A model generated the notes under the pieces. That model was not told the origin of the DNA, searched no databases, and saw only the letters and a list, made by a program, of their open reading frames with translations. Positions 10,332-20,049 of a DNA stretch of 64,000 bases are shown piece by piece (the first letter of the stretch is position 1; every line of letters begins with the position of its first letter). A program made the translations under genes and the position numbers. Source of the stretch: Oceanimonas pelagia (GTDB lineage: Bacteria > Pseudomonadota > Gammaproteobacteria > Enterobacterales > Aeromonadaceae); assembly GCF_030849025.1 (NCBI RefSeq), contig NZ_CP118224.1:1844001-1908000 (forward strand), given 5' to 3'.

Positions 10332-11240
10332 ATGCCAACAGCCTTGGTTACAGGGGCTTCCGGTTTTACCGGGCGCTATATGGTAGCCGCACTGCAACAA
10401 CGCAGCTTCAAAGTGATCGGCTTAGGTAGTAAACCCTCTCCAGCAGATGTGATGATTCCGTGTGATTTGACGGATCCGGCCGCCGTAAAGGCGGCCGTTT
10501 CACAAGCTGCCCCCGACTGGGTTATCCACCTTGCCGCTTTGTCTTTTGTCGAGCATGCCGACCAGCAGGCATTTTATCAGGTTAACGTATTCGGTACTCT
10601 TAACCTGTTACAGGCCCTCTCCGAGCTGGAAAAGCCACCATCTCGAGTACTTATAGCCAGCAGCGCCAATGTATATGGCATACCTGACATTAGTCGCATT
10701 ACAGAAAAGGAATGCCCGACACCCGTCAATCATTATGCCTGCAGCAAACTGGCCATGGAGCACATGGTAGCCAACTTTTTTGAATGTCTGCCTATTGTGA
10801 TAACTCGCCCCTTTAACTACACCGGTCCGGGCCAAGATAGCCGCTTTCTTATTCCCAAGATTGTGGAGCATTTTGCCCGCGGCGATCGCACTATTGAACT
10901 CGGTAATATTGATGTCAGCCGCGACTTTTCTGATGTACGGGATCTAATCTCTGCCTATCTTTCCTTGCTTGAGTCAGATGTGAGTGGTACCACAGTGAAT
11001 GTATGCTCGGGTAAAGATACCGCACTCAGAACAATTATCGAGCGGATGAACCACCTTGCTGGTTATAACATTGAAGTAAAGGTGAACCCAGCCTTTGTTC
11101 GTGCTAACGAAATACCCCGACTCTGTGGTGTTAATGACCGCCTAAAAAATCTCACCGGCTGGCAGCCCAATTATACTTTGGAGCAAACTTTACTTGATAC
11201 CTTTAAGTCTGCCAAAGCAAGAAATATAGGTACTCAATAA
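10332..11240 (+). CDS. rmd: GDP-6-deoxy-D-mannose reductase-like SDR
   Basis: This 302-residue extended SDR has the N-terminal motif TGASGFTGRYM and YxxxK (YACSK) near residue 135. Its length equals that of Rmd (about 300) and it lies directly after gmd. Rmd reduces the 4-keto intermediate to GDP-D-rhamnose. It lacks the length expected for GDP-L-fucose synthase (about 320). The assignment rests on length, fold and position; related NAD-dependent epimerases cannot be fully ruled out. Confidence 0.82.
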   Translation: MPTALVTGASGFTGRYMVAALQQRSFKVIGLGSKPSPADVMIPCDLTDPAAVKAAVSQAAPDWVIHLAALSFVEHADQQAFYQVNVFGTLNLLQALSELEKPPSRVLIASSANVYGIPDISRITEKECPTPVNHYACSKLAMEHMVANFFECLPIVITRPFNYTGPGQDSRFLIPKIVEHFARGDRTIELGNIDVSRDFSDVRDLISAYLSLLESDVSGTTVNVCSGKDTALRTIIERMNHLAGYNIEVKVNPAFVRANEIPRLCGVNDRLKNLTGWQPNYTLEQTLLDTFKSAKARNIGTQ

Positions 11241-11276
11241 AAACTTTCATATTAGGCGAACTCCTCAGGTACTTTT

Positions 11277-12677
11277 ATGATTACAGCAGTAAGAGCTCGT
11301 ACAATAATTGCACAAAGTAATATCGCCTTCGGCACCAGTGGTGCCCGTGGCCTGGTTGAGCAATTTACCGATGAAGTCTGCGCCGCCTTTGCGGTGGCGT
11401 TTTTATCGCAGTTGCAGCATTCTGCCACTGTTAAACGGGTGGCCATTGGCCTGGACCGGCGCCCGTCCAGCCCGGCCATGGCCGCTGCCTGCGCCGGTGC
11501 CGCCAGGGCCATGGGGCTGCAGGTAGACTATTACGGCATTCTGCCCACCCCGGCCCTGGCCTGGCAGGCCATGAAGGATGGTGTGCCGGCCATTATGATC
11601 ACCGGCAGCCATATTCCCTTTGATCGCAATGGCATCAAGTTCTACCGGCCGGACGGCGAAATTACCAAGGCCGACGAGCAGGCCATAGTGCAATCGGCGG
11701 CGAAGCTGCCCGCCTTTGAACCGGCGTTGCCGCCCGAAACCTCCCGTGCCCGCGAAAGCTATATTGCCCGCAATCTGTCGCTGTTTTCGGCCGGCTTGCT
11801 TTCAGGCTGGCGCATTGGGGTATATGAGCACTCTGCCGCTGGCCGCGATATTAATATTGAGGTGCTCTCTCACCTGGGTGCCGAGGTGGTGTCTTTGGGC
11901 CGCACCGACACTTTTGTGCCCATCGACACGGAAGCCGTAACGGAAGAAGACAAGGCCCGTGGCAGAGCCTGGTCGCGCGAGCACAAGCTGAATGCCATTT
12001 TCTCAACCGATGGCGACGGTGATCGCCCGCTGGTGGCGGATGAAAACGGCGAATGGCTGCGCGGCGATATACTCGGCTTGCTGTGCGCACGCTTTCTCGG
12101 CATTGAGGCACTGGCCGTGCCGGTAAGCTGCAACACCGCCATTGAGGCCTGTGGCCACTTTGCCAACGTGCTGCGTACCCGCATTGGCTCACCCTATGTG
12201 ATTGAAGGCATGCAGCAACTGGCCGGTCAGCATCGGCAGGTAGCCGGTTTCGAGGCCAATGGTGGCTTTTTAATGCACGATCTGCCCACGCGAGATGCCC
12301 TGTTGCCGGCCCTGGCGCTGTTTGCCGCCGCCCGGGAAGTGAACCAGCCCATTTCGGCCTTGCTGGCCAATTTGCCGTCGCGCTTTACTGCCAGTGATCG
12401 CATTAAAAACTTTCCTACCGAGCAAAGTCGGGCTTTGCTTGCCACCTGGCAGCAAAACACCGCCGAGCTTGAAGCCGCACTGAACTTGCCCGCCCCTATT
12501 GCTAACATCAATACCACAGACGGCCTGCGCGCCACTCTGGAAAACGGCAGCATTGTGCACCTGCGCCCTTCCGGCAACGCCCCCGAGCTGCGCTGTTATG
12601 TTGAGGCAAGCAGCACAGCACTGGCAGACAATCTGGTTGCCCACAGTCTTGCCCGGCTGGCTGGCCTGCCCGGCTGA
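11277..12677 (+). CDS. Phosphomannomutase-type alpha-D-phosphohexomutase
   Basis: This 466-residue enzyme shows the four phosphohexomutase landmarks. These are the phosphoserine loop TGSHIP near residue 111, the metal loop DGDGDRP near residue 244, the sugar loop EANGG near residue 325, and the phosphate-binding loop RPSGNAPELR near residue 430. It probably makes mannose-1-phosphate for GDP-mannose (ManB/CpsG role). The canonical serine loop has N after H (SHNP in many relatives); here it is SHIP, as in some divergent mutases. No mannose-1-phosphate guanylyltransferase gene is seen in the window, so manC must be elsewhere. Confidence 0.88.
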   Translation: MITAVRARTIIAQSNIAFGTSGARGLVEQFTDEVCAAFAVAFLSQLQHSATVKRVAIGLDRRPSSPAMAAACAGAARAMGLQVDYYGILPTPALAWQAMKDGVPAIMITGSHIPFDRNGIKFYRPDGEITKADEQAIVQSAAKLPAFEPALPPETSRARESYIARNLSLFSAGLLSGWRIGVYEHSAAGRDINIEVLSHLGAEVVSLGRTDTFVPIDTEAVTEEDKARGRAWSREHKLNAIFSTDGDGDRPLVADENGEWLRGDILGLLCARFLGIEALAVPVSCNTAIEACGHFANVLRTRIGSPYVIEGMQQLAGQHRQVAGFEANGGFLMHDLPTRDALLPALALFAAAREVNQPISALLANLPSRFTASDRIKNFPTEQSRALLATWQQNTAELEAALNLPAPIANINTTDGLRATLENGSIVHLRPSGNAPELRCYVEASSTALADNLVAHSLARLAGLPG

Positions 12678-12742
12678 TTACCCGGGTTATTATTCACCAT
12701 TAATGGCGTCTTCCGCCTCGGTGCAGAAGATGAGCACACCTC

Positions 12743-14245
12743 ATGCTGAACAAGTTAAAAAGCGTTATTCACCTTAAACGTAACCATACCCTGCCACAAA
12801 CTGAGGATTTTCCTCTGTTTGGCCGTTTGTTTATGTCGTCGGCCAACCCGCTGGGTTCACTCAATAAGCAGGAAAATCTTGCCAGCATCAAACAACTCCT
12901 GCAAAAGGTGCAGGCCCTGCAAAACGACTATCAACCTGCCTATGGCCTGCTGGAAGAATATCCATCTACGCGGCAGGAGCTGCTGGAAAGAAACTGTGAG
13001 CTGATCACTCAGGAGGTGCAGTTAAAAGGCGCTGAGCAGCAAATCAGAATTCTGGATGTGGGCTGCAACTGTGGCTATACCGCCATGAAACTGGCGGAAA
13101 TCTTTCCTAATGTAGTGGGGCTGGAAATTCAGCAGGATCTAACCGAGCTGGCAAACCGGCTGGCGGTGTGTGCCAACTCCGGTGCCCGCTTTTACGATGT
13201 TGATATTTTCGCTTTGTTGCTTGAAGACAGGTGTGATTTTGAAAACATCGATGTGTTACTGCTGCTTAACGTAATGCACCAGATTATTTTTCACTATGGC
13301 CTGGATCAGGCCAAAGCGATGCTGTTTAAAATTCTCGCCCAAGTGGATTACGTGTTCGTGGAGCTGGCCCACCAGAAAGACTACATTCGGCATGGTAAGG
13401 CTCATTTGCTGCCCAGTCGCCCGGAATATTTGCTGGATGGACTGGAAGAACTTGGCTTTACCATAAAAAAACTGGCCGACACCCCCAGACCCTTTTATCT
13501 GATTAAACGCAACCAGTGCACCTTGGGCAAGCTGCACATTCAATACAACAAGCTGGACTTCAGCCGCTCAAAAAACCCGCTGATCAGCCGCAAGTATTAT
13601 GGTGGCCAGCATCAGTTTCTTAAACTGTTCCGGTTTACTTATGGCCAGAGCAGCGAATGCTACGAGCGGGAGCTGAAGGCGTTGCTGGCCACTCAGCACC
13701 TTGCCGCCACTCCGCGGCTGCATAACTGGGCCATGGGGCATGGCTATGGTGCGATCATGATGAGCCGCCTGCCGGGCCAGCCACTTACCGGCCGGGTTTA
13801 TGGCAAGAATCAGCTCACCCAAACCGAACGCTTTCACATTAGCGCACAATATGTGGCAATCAATCGACAGTTACAGGAATGCATTGGTTTTCATAACGAT
13901 CTTCAGCCACACAACCTGTTTATTGACCAGCACAATGCACTGTTTGTGTTCGATTTTGAACAGGCTCACGAGCTACCGCAAAACGATCCTTACGGCATGC
14001 TGCTATGGACGCTGTTCGATATTTGGGGCGGGCGGGTACCCAACCGCCCACAGTGCATTGCCAGCTTAAGGCCGGTTCCCCAAGGCAAGGAGCGCGCCGC
14101 TGCGGCGGTTTATCCCGATTTCAGTACTCTTGATTTACCTGAGCAGATAAAAGCGCTGGTCAACGAGGCCCTAACGGCACCATCCTGGGCTGCATTTATC
14201 AGCAAGTGGGATGACAAGCTTGCCAGTGCAGCAAAGCCTTCATAA
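12743..14245 (+). CDS. Bifunctional methyltransferase-kinase, WbdD-like chain terminator
   Basis: The 500-residue protein combines a class I methyltransferase (motif I LDVGCNCGYTA near residue 105, followed by VVGLEI) with a protein-kinase-like domain. The kinase part has the N-lobe lysine in FLKLF near residue 294, catalytic loop HNDLQPHN near residue 383 and metal motif DFE near residue 402. The same two-domain order occurs in WbdD of E. coli O8/O9a, which phosphorylates and methylates the glycan end to stop polymerisation. Unlike WbdD there is no C-terminal coiled coil; the protein ends soon after the kinase. Coiled coils are instead encoded by the first two genes of the locus. The cap chemistry is inferred from the family. 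Confidence 0.82.
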   Translation: MLNKLKSVIHLKRNHTLPQTEDFPLFGRLFMSSANPLGSLNKQENLASIKQLLQKVQALQNDYQPAYGLLEEYPSTRQELLERNCELITQEVQLKGAEQQIRILDVGCNCGYTAMKLAEIFPNVVGLEIQQDLTELANRLAVCANSGARFYDVDIFALLLEDRCDFENIDVLLLLNVMHQIIFHYGLDQAKAMLFKILAQVDYVFVELAHQKDYIRHGKAHLLPSRPEYLLDGLEELGFTIKKLADTPRPFYLIKRNQCTLGKLHIQYNKLDFSRSKNPLISRKYYGGQHQFLKLFRFTYGQSSECYERELKALLATQHLAATPRLHNWAMGHGYGAIMMSRLPGQPLTGRVYGKNQLTQTERFHISAQYVAINRQLQECIGFHNDLQPHNLFIDQHNALFVFDFEQAHELPQNDPYGMLLWTLFDIWGGRVPNRPQCIASLRPVPQGKERAAAAVYPDFSTLDLPEQIKALVNEALTAPSWAAFISKWDDKLASAAKPS

Positions 14246-14247
14246 CC

Positions 14248-15675
14248 ATGCGGCCTTTTTCATTCAGCCGTTTATGGCCATTCTCGCCTGGCATTCGTCA
14301 GGTACTCGGCTCTGATTTAACTGCCGTGCACCTGCGCCATAGCAGCAACGACTGGGTGTTGCTACAAGGCAAGCGCACCCGGTTAACCCCATTGGGTATG
14401 GCTACCTTTAACCGCTATATTCGCCGGCATGCCAATGCAGTGCTGCTCTATTCAGACCATAAGGTCAGTGTGCCCGGGCACAGCCATACCCTGCTAAAGC
14501 CCGCCTGGAGCCTGGATTTGGTGCGTGCCAGTGGCTATCCCGGCGAAGTACTGGCCATTCGTGCCGACGCCCTTGCCCATGCTTTACATGGCCAGCCTGC
14601 GTCCGGCATTTACGAACTGATGCTGTATTTGGCCACCCGTTACCGGAATGAACAATTTGTGCACATTCCCCAAGTGCTGTGGCACACCAGCACTTCGTGC
14701 CGGGAGTTTAGGCAGCGGGAGCTGAATCCGCACATTCTTGAGCAGCATTTGCGCCACATGAGGGTTGAGGCGCAGCTAAGCTGTGATGACCACCATTATC
14801 TGCACGTTCACCCAACACTGCCGGCAAGCCCGCCTCGGGTAAGTATTATTATTCCTACCCGTAACATGCTGCATTACCTTGAGCCCTGCATTGACAGCAT
14901 TTTAGCCAACGCCACTTATCCGGACGTTGAGATAATAGTGGTAGACAATCAAAGTGATGATCCGGCCACCCTGCGTTATCTGGATAAAATTGCCTGCAAC
15001 AGCTATGTGAAAGTGCTTCGCTACCCCCACCCTTTCAATTATTCCGCCATTAACAATTTTGCTGCTGAACATGCCACAGGCAAAATATTGTGCCTGCTTA
15101 ACAACGATACGGCCGTTATTACAACGGACTGGCTGGAACGGCTGGTGGCCCAGTTGCTGCAACCCGGAGTGGGTGTAGTGGGTGCCAAACTACTCTACGC
15201 CAACCATACCGTGCAGCACGCAGGTGACGCAGTTGGTGTGGCCGGTTGTGCCGCCCACATGCATGTAGGACTGGAGGCGGATGCACCAGGCTATATGGGC
15301 CGGGCCATTCTCACTCAGGATGTGTCGGCCGTTACCGGCGCTTGCCTGCTAACGCATACGGCACTTTATCGGCAACTGGGCGGGCTGAATGCCAAGCATC
15401 TGGCGGTGGCCTTTAACGACGTGGACTATTGCCTGCGGGTACGTGAAGCGCAATACAAGGTAATGATGGTGCCCCATGCCAGGCTTTATCATTACGAGTC
15501 GGTATCGCGTGGTGGAGCTAAAACACCGGAAAAAAAGCAACGAATGAAGCAGGAGCTGAACTACATGCACCAGCGCTGGCAACACCAGCTTAAACAAGAC
15601 CCCTTTTATCACCCACACATGAACAAGCGCCTGGCCGATTTTACCCCGGCCAGTCGTTTCTGGCCCTGGAACTAA
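14248..15675 (+). CDS. GT2 family glycosyltransferase with degenerate second GT2 unit
   Basis: Residues about 190-430 are a GT-A glycosyltransferase: SIIIPTRNM at the start, VDNQSDD for the nucleotide site, and LNNDTAV as the DXD-like metal motif. C-terminal FNDVDYCLR matches GT2 rhamnosyltransferase-like enzymes. Residues about 60-155 resemble only the C-terminal part of another GT2 unit (LYSDHK..., LKPAWSLDLV, VHIPQVLWH), so the protein looks like a two-unit enzyme whose first unit has lost its nucleotide-binding half. It starts 2 nt after the methyltransferase-kinase stop and ends 4 nt before the next gene. Confidence 0.85.
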   Translation: MRPFSFSRLWPFSPGIRQVLGSDLTAVHLRHSSNDWVLLQGKRTRLTPLGMATFNRYIRRHANAVLLYSDHKVSVPGHSHTLLKPAWSLDLVRASGYPGEVLAIRADALAHALHGQPASGIYELMLYLATRYRNEQFVHIPQVLWHTSTSCREFRQRELNPHILEQHLRHMRVEAQLSCDDHHYLHVHPTLPASPPRVSIIIPTRNMLHYLEPCIDSILANATYPDVEIIVVDNQSDDPATLRYLDKIACNSYVKVLRYPHPFNYSAINNFAAEHATGKILCLLNNDTAVITTDWLERLVAQLLQPGVGVVGAKLLYANHTVQHAGDAVGVAGCAAHMHVGLEADAPGYMGRAILTQDVSAVTGACLLTHTALYRQLGGLNAKHLAVAFNDVDYCLRVREAQYKVMMVPHARLYHYESVSRGGAKTPEKKQRMKQELNYMHQRWQHQLKQDPFYHPHMNKRLADFTPASRFWPWN

Positions 15676-15679
15676 CGCC

Positions 15680-16603
15680 ATGCCACGCCATTGCTATTTG
15701 GTGGAAGAGCAAACCAACCCCAGTTCCGGCTTTTTTCTATGGCCCTGGTTACAGGCGAGCGGCCATGAGGTTAGCGTATGTAGGCTGAACGCTCCACCGC
15801 CAGTTATGGCACAAACTAACAGCAGCGTGATATTTGTTCGCTACCTTACCCCTGCCTGGCGAAAGTGGGTTGAAAATAACCGGGCCCAACTTGGCCGGCT
15901 GGCGTTTTTTATGGACGACGATCTGTTCGACCTTGGTGCCCATGCCGGTTTGCCGTTGCGCTATCGCTACAAGCTCTGGCTGCTGGCCTGTCGGCATAAA
16001 AACTGGCTGCAACGCATGGGGGTGGAACTGTGGGTATCCACCCCTTGGCTGGCGGAAAAATATGCCCGCTGGTCGCCACAGGTGCTGCAACCGCAGTCAC
16101 CCTATACGCACTCAAGGCCACAAAAAACGCTGTTTTATCATGGCTCGGCGTCTCACGGGCCCGAGTTTGAGTGGCTTTACCCTGTGTTTGAGCAAGTGCT
16201 GGCGCAGGATGCCAGCCTGAGTGTGGAGTTAATTGGCAGCCAGGCGGTTCGCAAACAGTTTGCCGGACTCCCCAAAGTGCATGTGTTGCACCCCATGAGC
16301 TGGCCGGCTTACCAGGCCTTGCTGGCCCGCCCGGGCCGCACTATTGGCCTAGCGCCGCTGCTGAACAGCCGCTTTAACGCCGCCCGGGCTCCCACTAAAT
16401 TTTTTGACATTACCCAGGCCGGCGCCGTGGGCCTTTATGCGGACCACCCGGTATACCGCGCTCTGGTGCGCCATGAGCATAATGGCCTGCTGCTGCCCAT
16501 GGTTCAGCAAGCCTGGGTAAATGCCATTTTGCGGTTAAGCGCGGATGATAAGGCAAGACAGATAATGATGGAAAAGGCCAAAGCGGCCATTACAAAAAAA
16601 TGA
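15680..16603 (+). CDS. GT-B type glycosyltransferase-like protein
   Basis: The 307-residue protein has a GT-B-like organisation: an N-terminal half with FVRYLTP and MDDDLFD, then a C-terminal donor domain with FYHGSASHGPEFEW, GLAPLLNSRFNAARAPTK and a terminal region typical of GT1/GT4 enzymes. The ArgAlaPro-ThrLys segment stands where GT4 enzymes have EX7E. It is compact compared with typical GT4 enzymes (about 370 residues). It is packed with the preceding GT2 gene and 12 nt before rfbB, so it is probably part of the same transcript. Donor sugar unknown; dTDP-L-rhamnose is possible because its synthesis genes follow. Confidence 0.72.
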   Translation: MPRHCYLVEEQTNPSSGFFLWPWLQASGHEVSVCRLNAPPPVMAQTNSSVIFVRYLTPAWRKWVENNRAQLGRLAFFMDDDLFDLGAHAGLPLRYRYKLWLLACRHKNWLQRMGVELWVSTPWLAEKYARWSPQVLQPQSPYTHSRPQKTLFYHGSASHGPEFEWLYPVFEQVLAQDASLSVELIGSQAVRKQFAGLPKVHVLHPMSWPAYQALLARPGRTIGLAPLLNSRFNAARAPTKFFDITQAGAVGLYADHPVYRALVRHEHNGLLLPMVQQAWVNAILRLSADDKARQIMMEKAKAAITKK

Positions 16604-16615
16604 GACATTAATTCC

Positions 16616-17683
16616 ATGCGCAAAATTCTGGTTACCGGCGGAGCCGGCTTTATTGGCTCGGCGGTGATCCGCCATATTATTCAGCACACGCCCGATGCGG
16701 TGATAAACGTAGACAAGCTCACCTATGCGGGCAATCTTGAGTCGTTGGTCGGGGTAGCCGACTCGCCCCGCTATCACTTTGCTCATCTCGACATTTGTGA
16801 TGGCGCCGGACTGGAAACGCTGTTTGCCGAGCATCAGCCCGATGCGGTGCTGCACCTGGCAGCAGAGAGCCATGTGGACAGATCCATTTCCGGCCCGGCC
16901 GAGTTCATTACTACCAATGTGGTCGGCACCTGCACCCTGCTGGAAGCGGCCCGCCACTACTGGAGCGGGCTGGATGACGAGCGCAAAACGGCCTTTCGCT
17001 TTCATCATGTGTCTACCGACGAGGTCTATGGCGACCTGCACGGCACGGACGATCTCTTTACCGAAACCACGCCCTATGCTCCCAGTAGCCCCTATTCCGC
17101 CAGCAAGGCCGGTTCGGATCACCTGGTGCGGGCCTGGCACCGTACTTATGGCCTGCCGGTGCTGATCACCAATTGCTCCAACAACTACGGCCCCTGCCAG
17201 TTTCCGGAAAAGCTCATTCCACTGGTGATATTAAACGCGCTGGAAGGCAAGCCACTGCCCGTGTATGGCAAGGGTGATCAAGTTCGCGACTGGCTCTATG
17301 TGGAAGATCATGCCAAGGCCCTGTATACCGTGCTCACTCAAGGCCAGATTGGTGACACCTGGAACATTGGCGGCCATAACGAAAAAACCAATCTGGAAGT
17401 GGTTAACAGCATTTGCAGCATTCTGGATGAACTCGTCCCCTCACCCCTTGCCCCTTACCGTTCACTGATCACTCATGTAATAGATCGTCCGGGCCATGAC
17501 AGGCGCTACGCCATAGATGCCGGCAAAATAGAACGAGAGCTGGGCTGGACACCGCAGGAAACGTTTGAAAGCGGCCTGCGCAAAACAGTGCAATGGTATC
17601 TGGCCAACCCAAGGTGGGTGAGCCATGTAAAAAGCGGCGAGTACCGGCAGTGGCTTGCGCAACACTATGGTGGGCAGGGCTGA
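16616..17683 (+). CDS. rfbB: dTDP-glucose 4,6-dehydratase
   Basis: This 355-residue extended SDR makes dTDP-4-keto-6-deoxy-D-glucose, the second step towards dTDP-L-rhamnose. It has GGAGFIGS at residues 8-15, [10 protein letters not shown] near residue 83, STDEVYGDL near residue 135 and [12 protein letters not shown] (YxxxK) near 160. The stop overlaps the rfbD start by one base (TGATG). It is the first gene of a complete rfbB-D-A-C block. Confidence 0.96.
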   Translation: MRKILVTGGAGFIGSAVIRHIIQHTPDAVINVDKLTYAGNLESLVGVADSPRYHFAHLDICDGAGLETLFAEHQPDAVLHLAAESHVDRSISGPAEFITTNVVGTCTLLEAARHYWSGLDDERKTAFRFHHVSTDEVYGDLHGTDDLFTETTPYAPSSPYSASKAGSDHLVRAWHRTYGLPVLITNCSNNYGPCQFPEKLIPLVILNALEGKPLPVYGKGDQVRDWLYVEDHAKALYTVLTQGQIGDTWNIGGHNEKTNLEVVNSICSILDELVPSPLAPYRSLITHVIDRPGHDRRYAIDAGKIERELGWTPQETFESGLRKTVQWYLANPRWVSHVKSGEYRQWLAQHYGGQG

Positions 17684-18588
17684 TGCATATTTTGCTGTTG
17701 GGTAGAAACGGCCAGCTGGGCTGGGAGTTGCAACGGGCTCTGGCTCCGCTTGGGCGGCTTACCGCGCTGGATCGCCACAGTTCCGATTATTGCGGCGATC
17801 TGGCAAGACCAGAGCAGTTGGTGCAAACGGTACGGACACTCAGGCCGAATGTGATTGTGAATGCCGCCGCCTACACAGCAGTGGACCGGGCCGAAACCGA
17901 GCAGGAGCAAGCCATGTTGGTTAACGCCACTGCGGTGGAGACACTGGCCCGGGAGGCGGAAGCTCTGGGGGCCTGGCTGGTGCATTATTCCACCGATTAT
18001 GTGTTCAGTGGTGAGGGCTTCTCCCCCTGGAGCGAAGCCGACGCCACCGCCCCTATCAATACCTATGGCGCCAGCAAACGGGCCGGAGAGCTGGCCATTA
18101 TTCGCAATTGCTCACGGCATTTGGTTTTTCGTACCAGCTGGGTGTATGCCACGCGCGGCAACAACTTTGCCCGCACCATGTTGCGATTGGGCCAGGAGCG
18201 ACAAACGCTGAACGTGGTGAGTGACCAGATTGGTGCGCCTACCAGCGCTGCCCTGATCGCAGATGTCACCGCCCATGCACTGCGCCTGGCTATGGTGCAG
18301 CCGGCACTGGCCGGTTTGTATCATCTGGCAGCAGCGGGAGAAACCAGCTGGCATGATTATGCCGCCTTTGTGTTTGAGCTGGCGCGCAATGCCGGCCTGC
18401 CTCTGGCGCTGCAAGCGTTGCACCCTATTGCCACTCAAGCCTGGCTCACGCCCGCCATTCGGCCACTTAACTCCCGGCTGGATTGCCGCAAACTGGAGGC
18501 CAGCTTTGATATCATGCTTCCCCCCTGGCAACAGGGGCTGACACACACGCTGAGCGAAATTCTGGAGTCTCTCATTGAACAGGCGTAA
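17683..18588 (+). CDS. rfbD: dTDP-4-dehydrorhamnose reductase
   Basis: The 301-residue enzyme does the final NAD(P)H-dependent reduction to dTDP-L-rhamnose. The start at 17683 gives [16 protein letters not shown], the usual RfbD N-terminus; the frame is open further upstream into rfbB but that part has no family similarity. [21 protein letters not shown] and YGASKRAGE are all present. The 3' end overlaps the start of rfbA by 14 nt. Confidence 0.95.
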   Translation: MHILLLGRNGQLGWELQRALAPLGRLTALDRHSSDYCGDLARPEQLVQTVRTLRPNVIVNAAAYTAVDRAETEQEQAMLVNATAVETLAREAEALGAWLVHYSTDYVFSGEGFSPWSEADATAPINTYGASKRAGELAIIRNCSRHLVFRTSWVYATRGNNFARTMLRLGQERQTLNVVSDQIGAPTSAALIADVTAHALRLAMVQPALAGLYHLAAAGETSWHDYAAFVFELARNAGLPLALQALHPIATQAWLTPAIRPLNSRLDCRKLEASFDIMLPPWQQGLTHTLSEILESLIEQA

Positions 18589-19462
18589 AGGCATTATTCT
18601 GGCCGGGGGCTCAGGCACCCGGCTTTATCCGGTCACCATGGCGGTGAGCAAACAGCTGCTGCCGGTCTATGACAAGCCGATGATCTATTATCCGCTGTGC
18701 ACCCTGATGCTGGCGGGCATTAAAGACATTCTGGTGATCAGCACGCCGCAGGATACCCCTCGTTTTGAGCAGTTGCTGGGCGATGGCAGCCAATGGGGGA
18801 TTAACTTGAGTTATGCGGTGCAGCACAGCCCCGACGGGCTGGCTCAGGCCTTTCTTATTGGTGCAGATTTTATTGGCGAAGACCCCTGTGCCCTTGTGTT
18901 GGGCGACAATATCTTTTTTGGCCATAACCTGCAGCAGGAGCTGGTGCAAACCAACAACCAGGCTCAGGGTGCCACCGTGTTCGCCTATCATGTGCAAGAT
19001 CCGGAGCGCTATGGCGTGGTGGAGTTTAATGAGCACGGCCATGCTCTCTCATTGGAAGAAAAGCCCGCTCATCCCAAAAGTAACTATGCAGTTACTGGCC
19101 TGTATTTTTACGATAACCAGGTCATTGATATTGCCCGTAGTTTGCAGCCCTCTGCACGGGGAGAACTGGAGATTACCGATGTAAACCGGCAGTACCTGGC
19201 GCTGGGCGCATTGTCGGTATCTGTAATGGGCAGAGGTTATGCTTGGCTGGACACAGGCACCCACGACAGCCTGATGGAAGCCGGTAGTTTTATTCAGACC
19301 ATTGAGCACCGCCAGGGCCTGAAAGTGGCCTGCCCGGAAGAAATTGCCTACCGCAAGGGCTTTATTGATGCCAAGCAGGTTGCCCGCTTGGCCGAGCCAC
19401 TGGCCAAAACCGCCTATGGCCAGTATTTGCTGCGCCTGATCCAACCCGGATTTAAAGCCTGA
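18575..19462 (+). CDS. rfbA: Glucose-1-phosphate thymidylyltransferase
   Basis: The 295-residue enzyme makes dTDP-glucose from glucose-1-phosphate and dTTP, the first step of the rhamnose pathway. The nucleotidyltransferase signature [13 protein letters not shown] is at residues 9-21, with [16 protein letters not shown] after it and LGDNIFFGH near residue 110. The start is TTG at 18575 inside rfbD; no ATG is available before the essential glycine-rich loop. Stop and rfbC start overlap by one base (TGATG). Confidence 0.94.
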   Translation: MNRRKGIILAGGSGTRLYPVTMAVSKQLLPVYDKPMIYYPLCTLMLAGIKDILVISTPQDTPRFEQLLGDGSQWGINLSYAVQHSPDGLAQAFLIGADFIGEDPCALVLGDNIFFGHNLQQELVQTNNQAQGATVFAYHVQDPERYGVVEFNEHGHALSLEEKPAHPKSNYAVTGLYFYDNQVIDIARSLQPSARGELEITDVNRQYLALGALSVSVMGRGYAWLDTGTHDSLMEAGSFIQTIEHRQGLKVACPEEIAYRKGFIDAKQVARLAEPLAKTAYGQYLLRLIQPGFKA

Positions 19463-20049
19463 TGCATATGATTAATACCTCAATTCCCGACCTTTATATT
19501 ATTGAGCCCACCGTGTTTGGCGACGAGCGAGGCTTTTTTTTTGAAAGCTTTAACCAACAGCGGTTTGAGCAAGCCATTGGCCGCAGTGTGCCGTTTGTGC
19601 AGGATAACCACTCCCGTTCTGCCCGGGGCGTACTGCGTGGCCTGCATTATCAGGTGGCCCAGCAACAGGGCAAACTGGTGCGCTGCACCCTGGGAGAGGT
19701 ATTTGATGTGGCGGTTGACCTGCGCCCGGGCTCGAATACCTTCGGACAATGGGAGGGCATAGTGCTCTCGGCGGAAAACAAACGGCAGGTGTGGATTCCG
19801 GAAGGCTTTGCCCATGGCTTTGTGGTGTTATCAGAAGTGGCTGAATTTTTGTACAAGACCACCGATTATTACGCCCCCAAGCATGAGCGTGCCATTCGCT
19901 GGGACGATCCCACCCTGGCCATAGACTGGCCCTTGCCCTGCCCGCCCCTGCTTTCGGAAAAAGACAAACATGCGCCGCTGTTTGCTGATGCGGAACTGCC
20001 TCAAAACGGAAACACCACCGGCACCAGTGCAATGACCCCGGCGGAGTAA
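19462..20049 (+). CDS. rfbC: dTDP-4-dehydrorhamnose 3,5-epimerase
   Basis: The 195-residue cupin enzyme epimerises C3 and C5 of the keto sugar. Diagnostic segments are RGFFFESFN, RGVLRGLHYQ (catalytic His), DVAVDLRPGS and PEGFAHGFVVLS. The family is usually about 180 residues; here the last ~15 residues (after ADAELP) are read from sequence that also encodes the end of the convergent SLC13 gene. The genes overlap tail to tail by 49 bp, so the tail may be a by-product of the junction. Confidence 0.94.
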   Translation: MHMINTSIPDLYIIEPTVFGDERGFFFESFNQQRFEQAIGRSVPFVQDNHSRSARGVLRGLHYQVAQQQGKLVRCTLGEVFDVAVDLRPGSNTFGQWEGIVLSAENKRQVWIPEGFAHGFVVLSEVAEFLYKTTDYYAPKHERAIRWDDPTLAIDWPLPCPPLLSEKDKHAPLFADAELPQNGNTTGTSAMTPAE

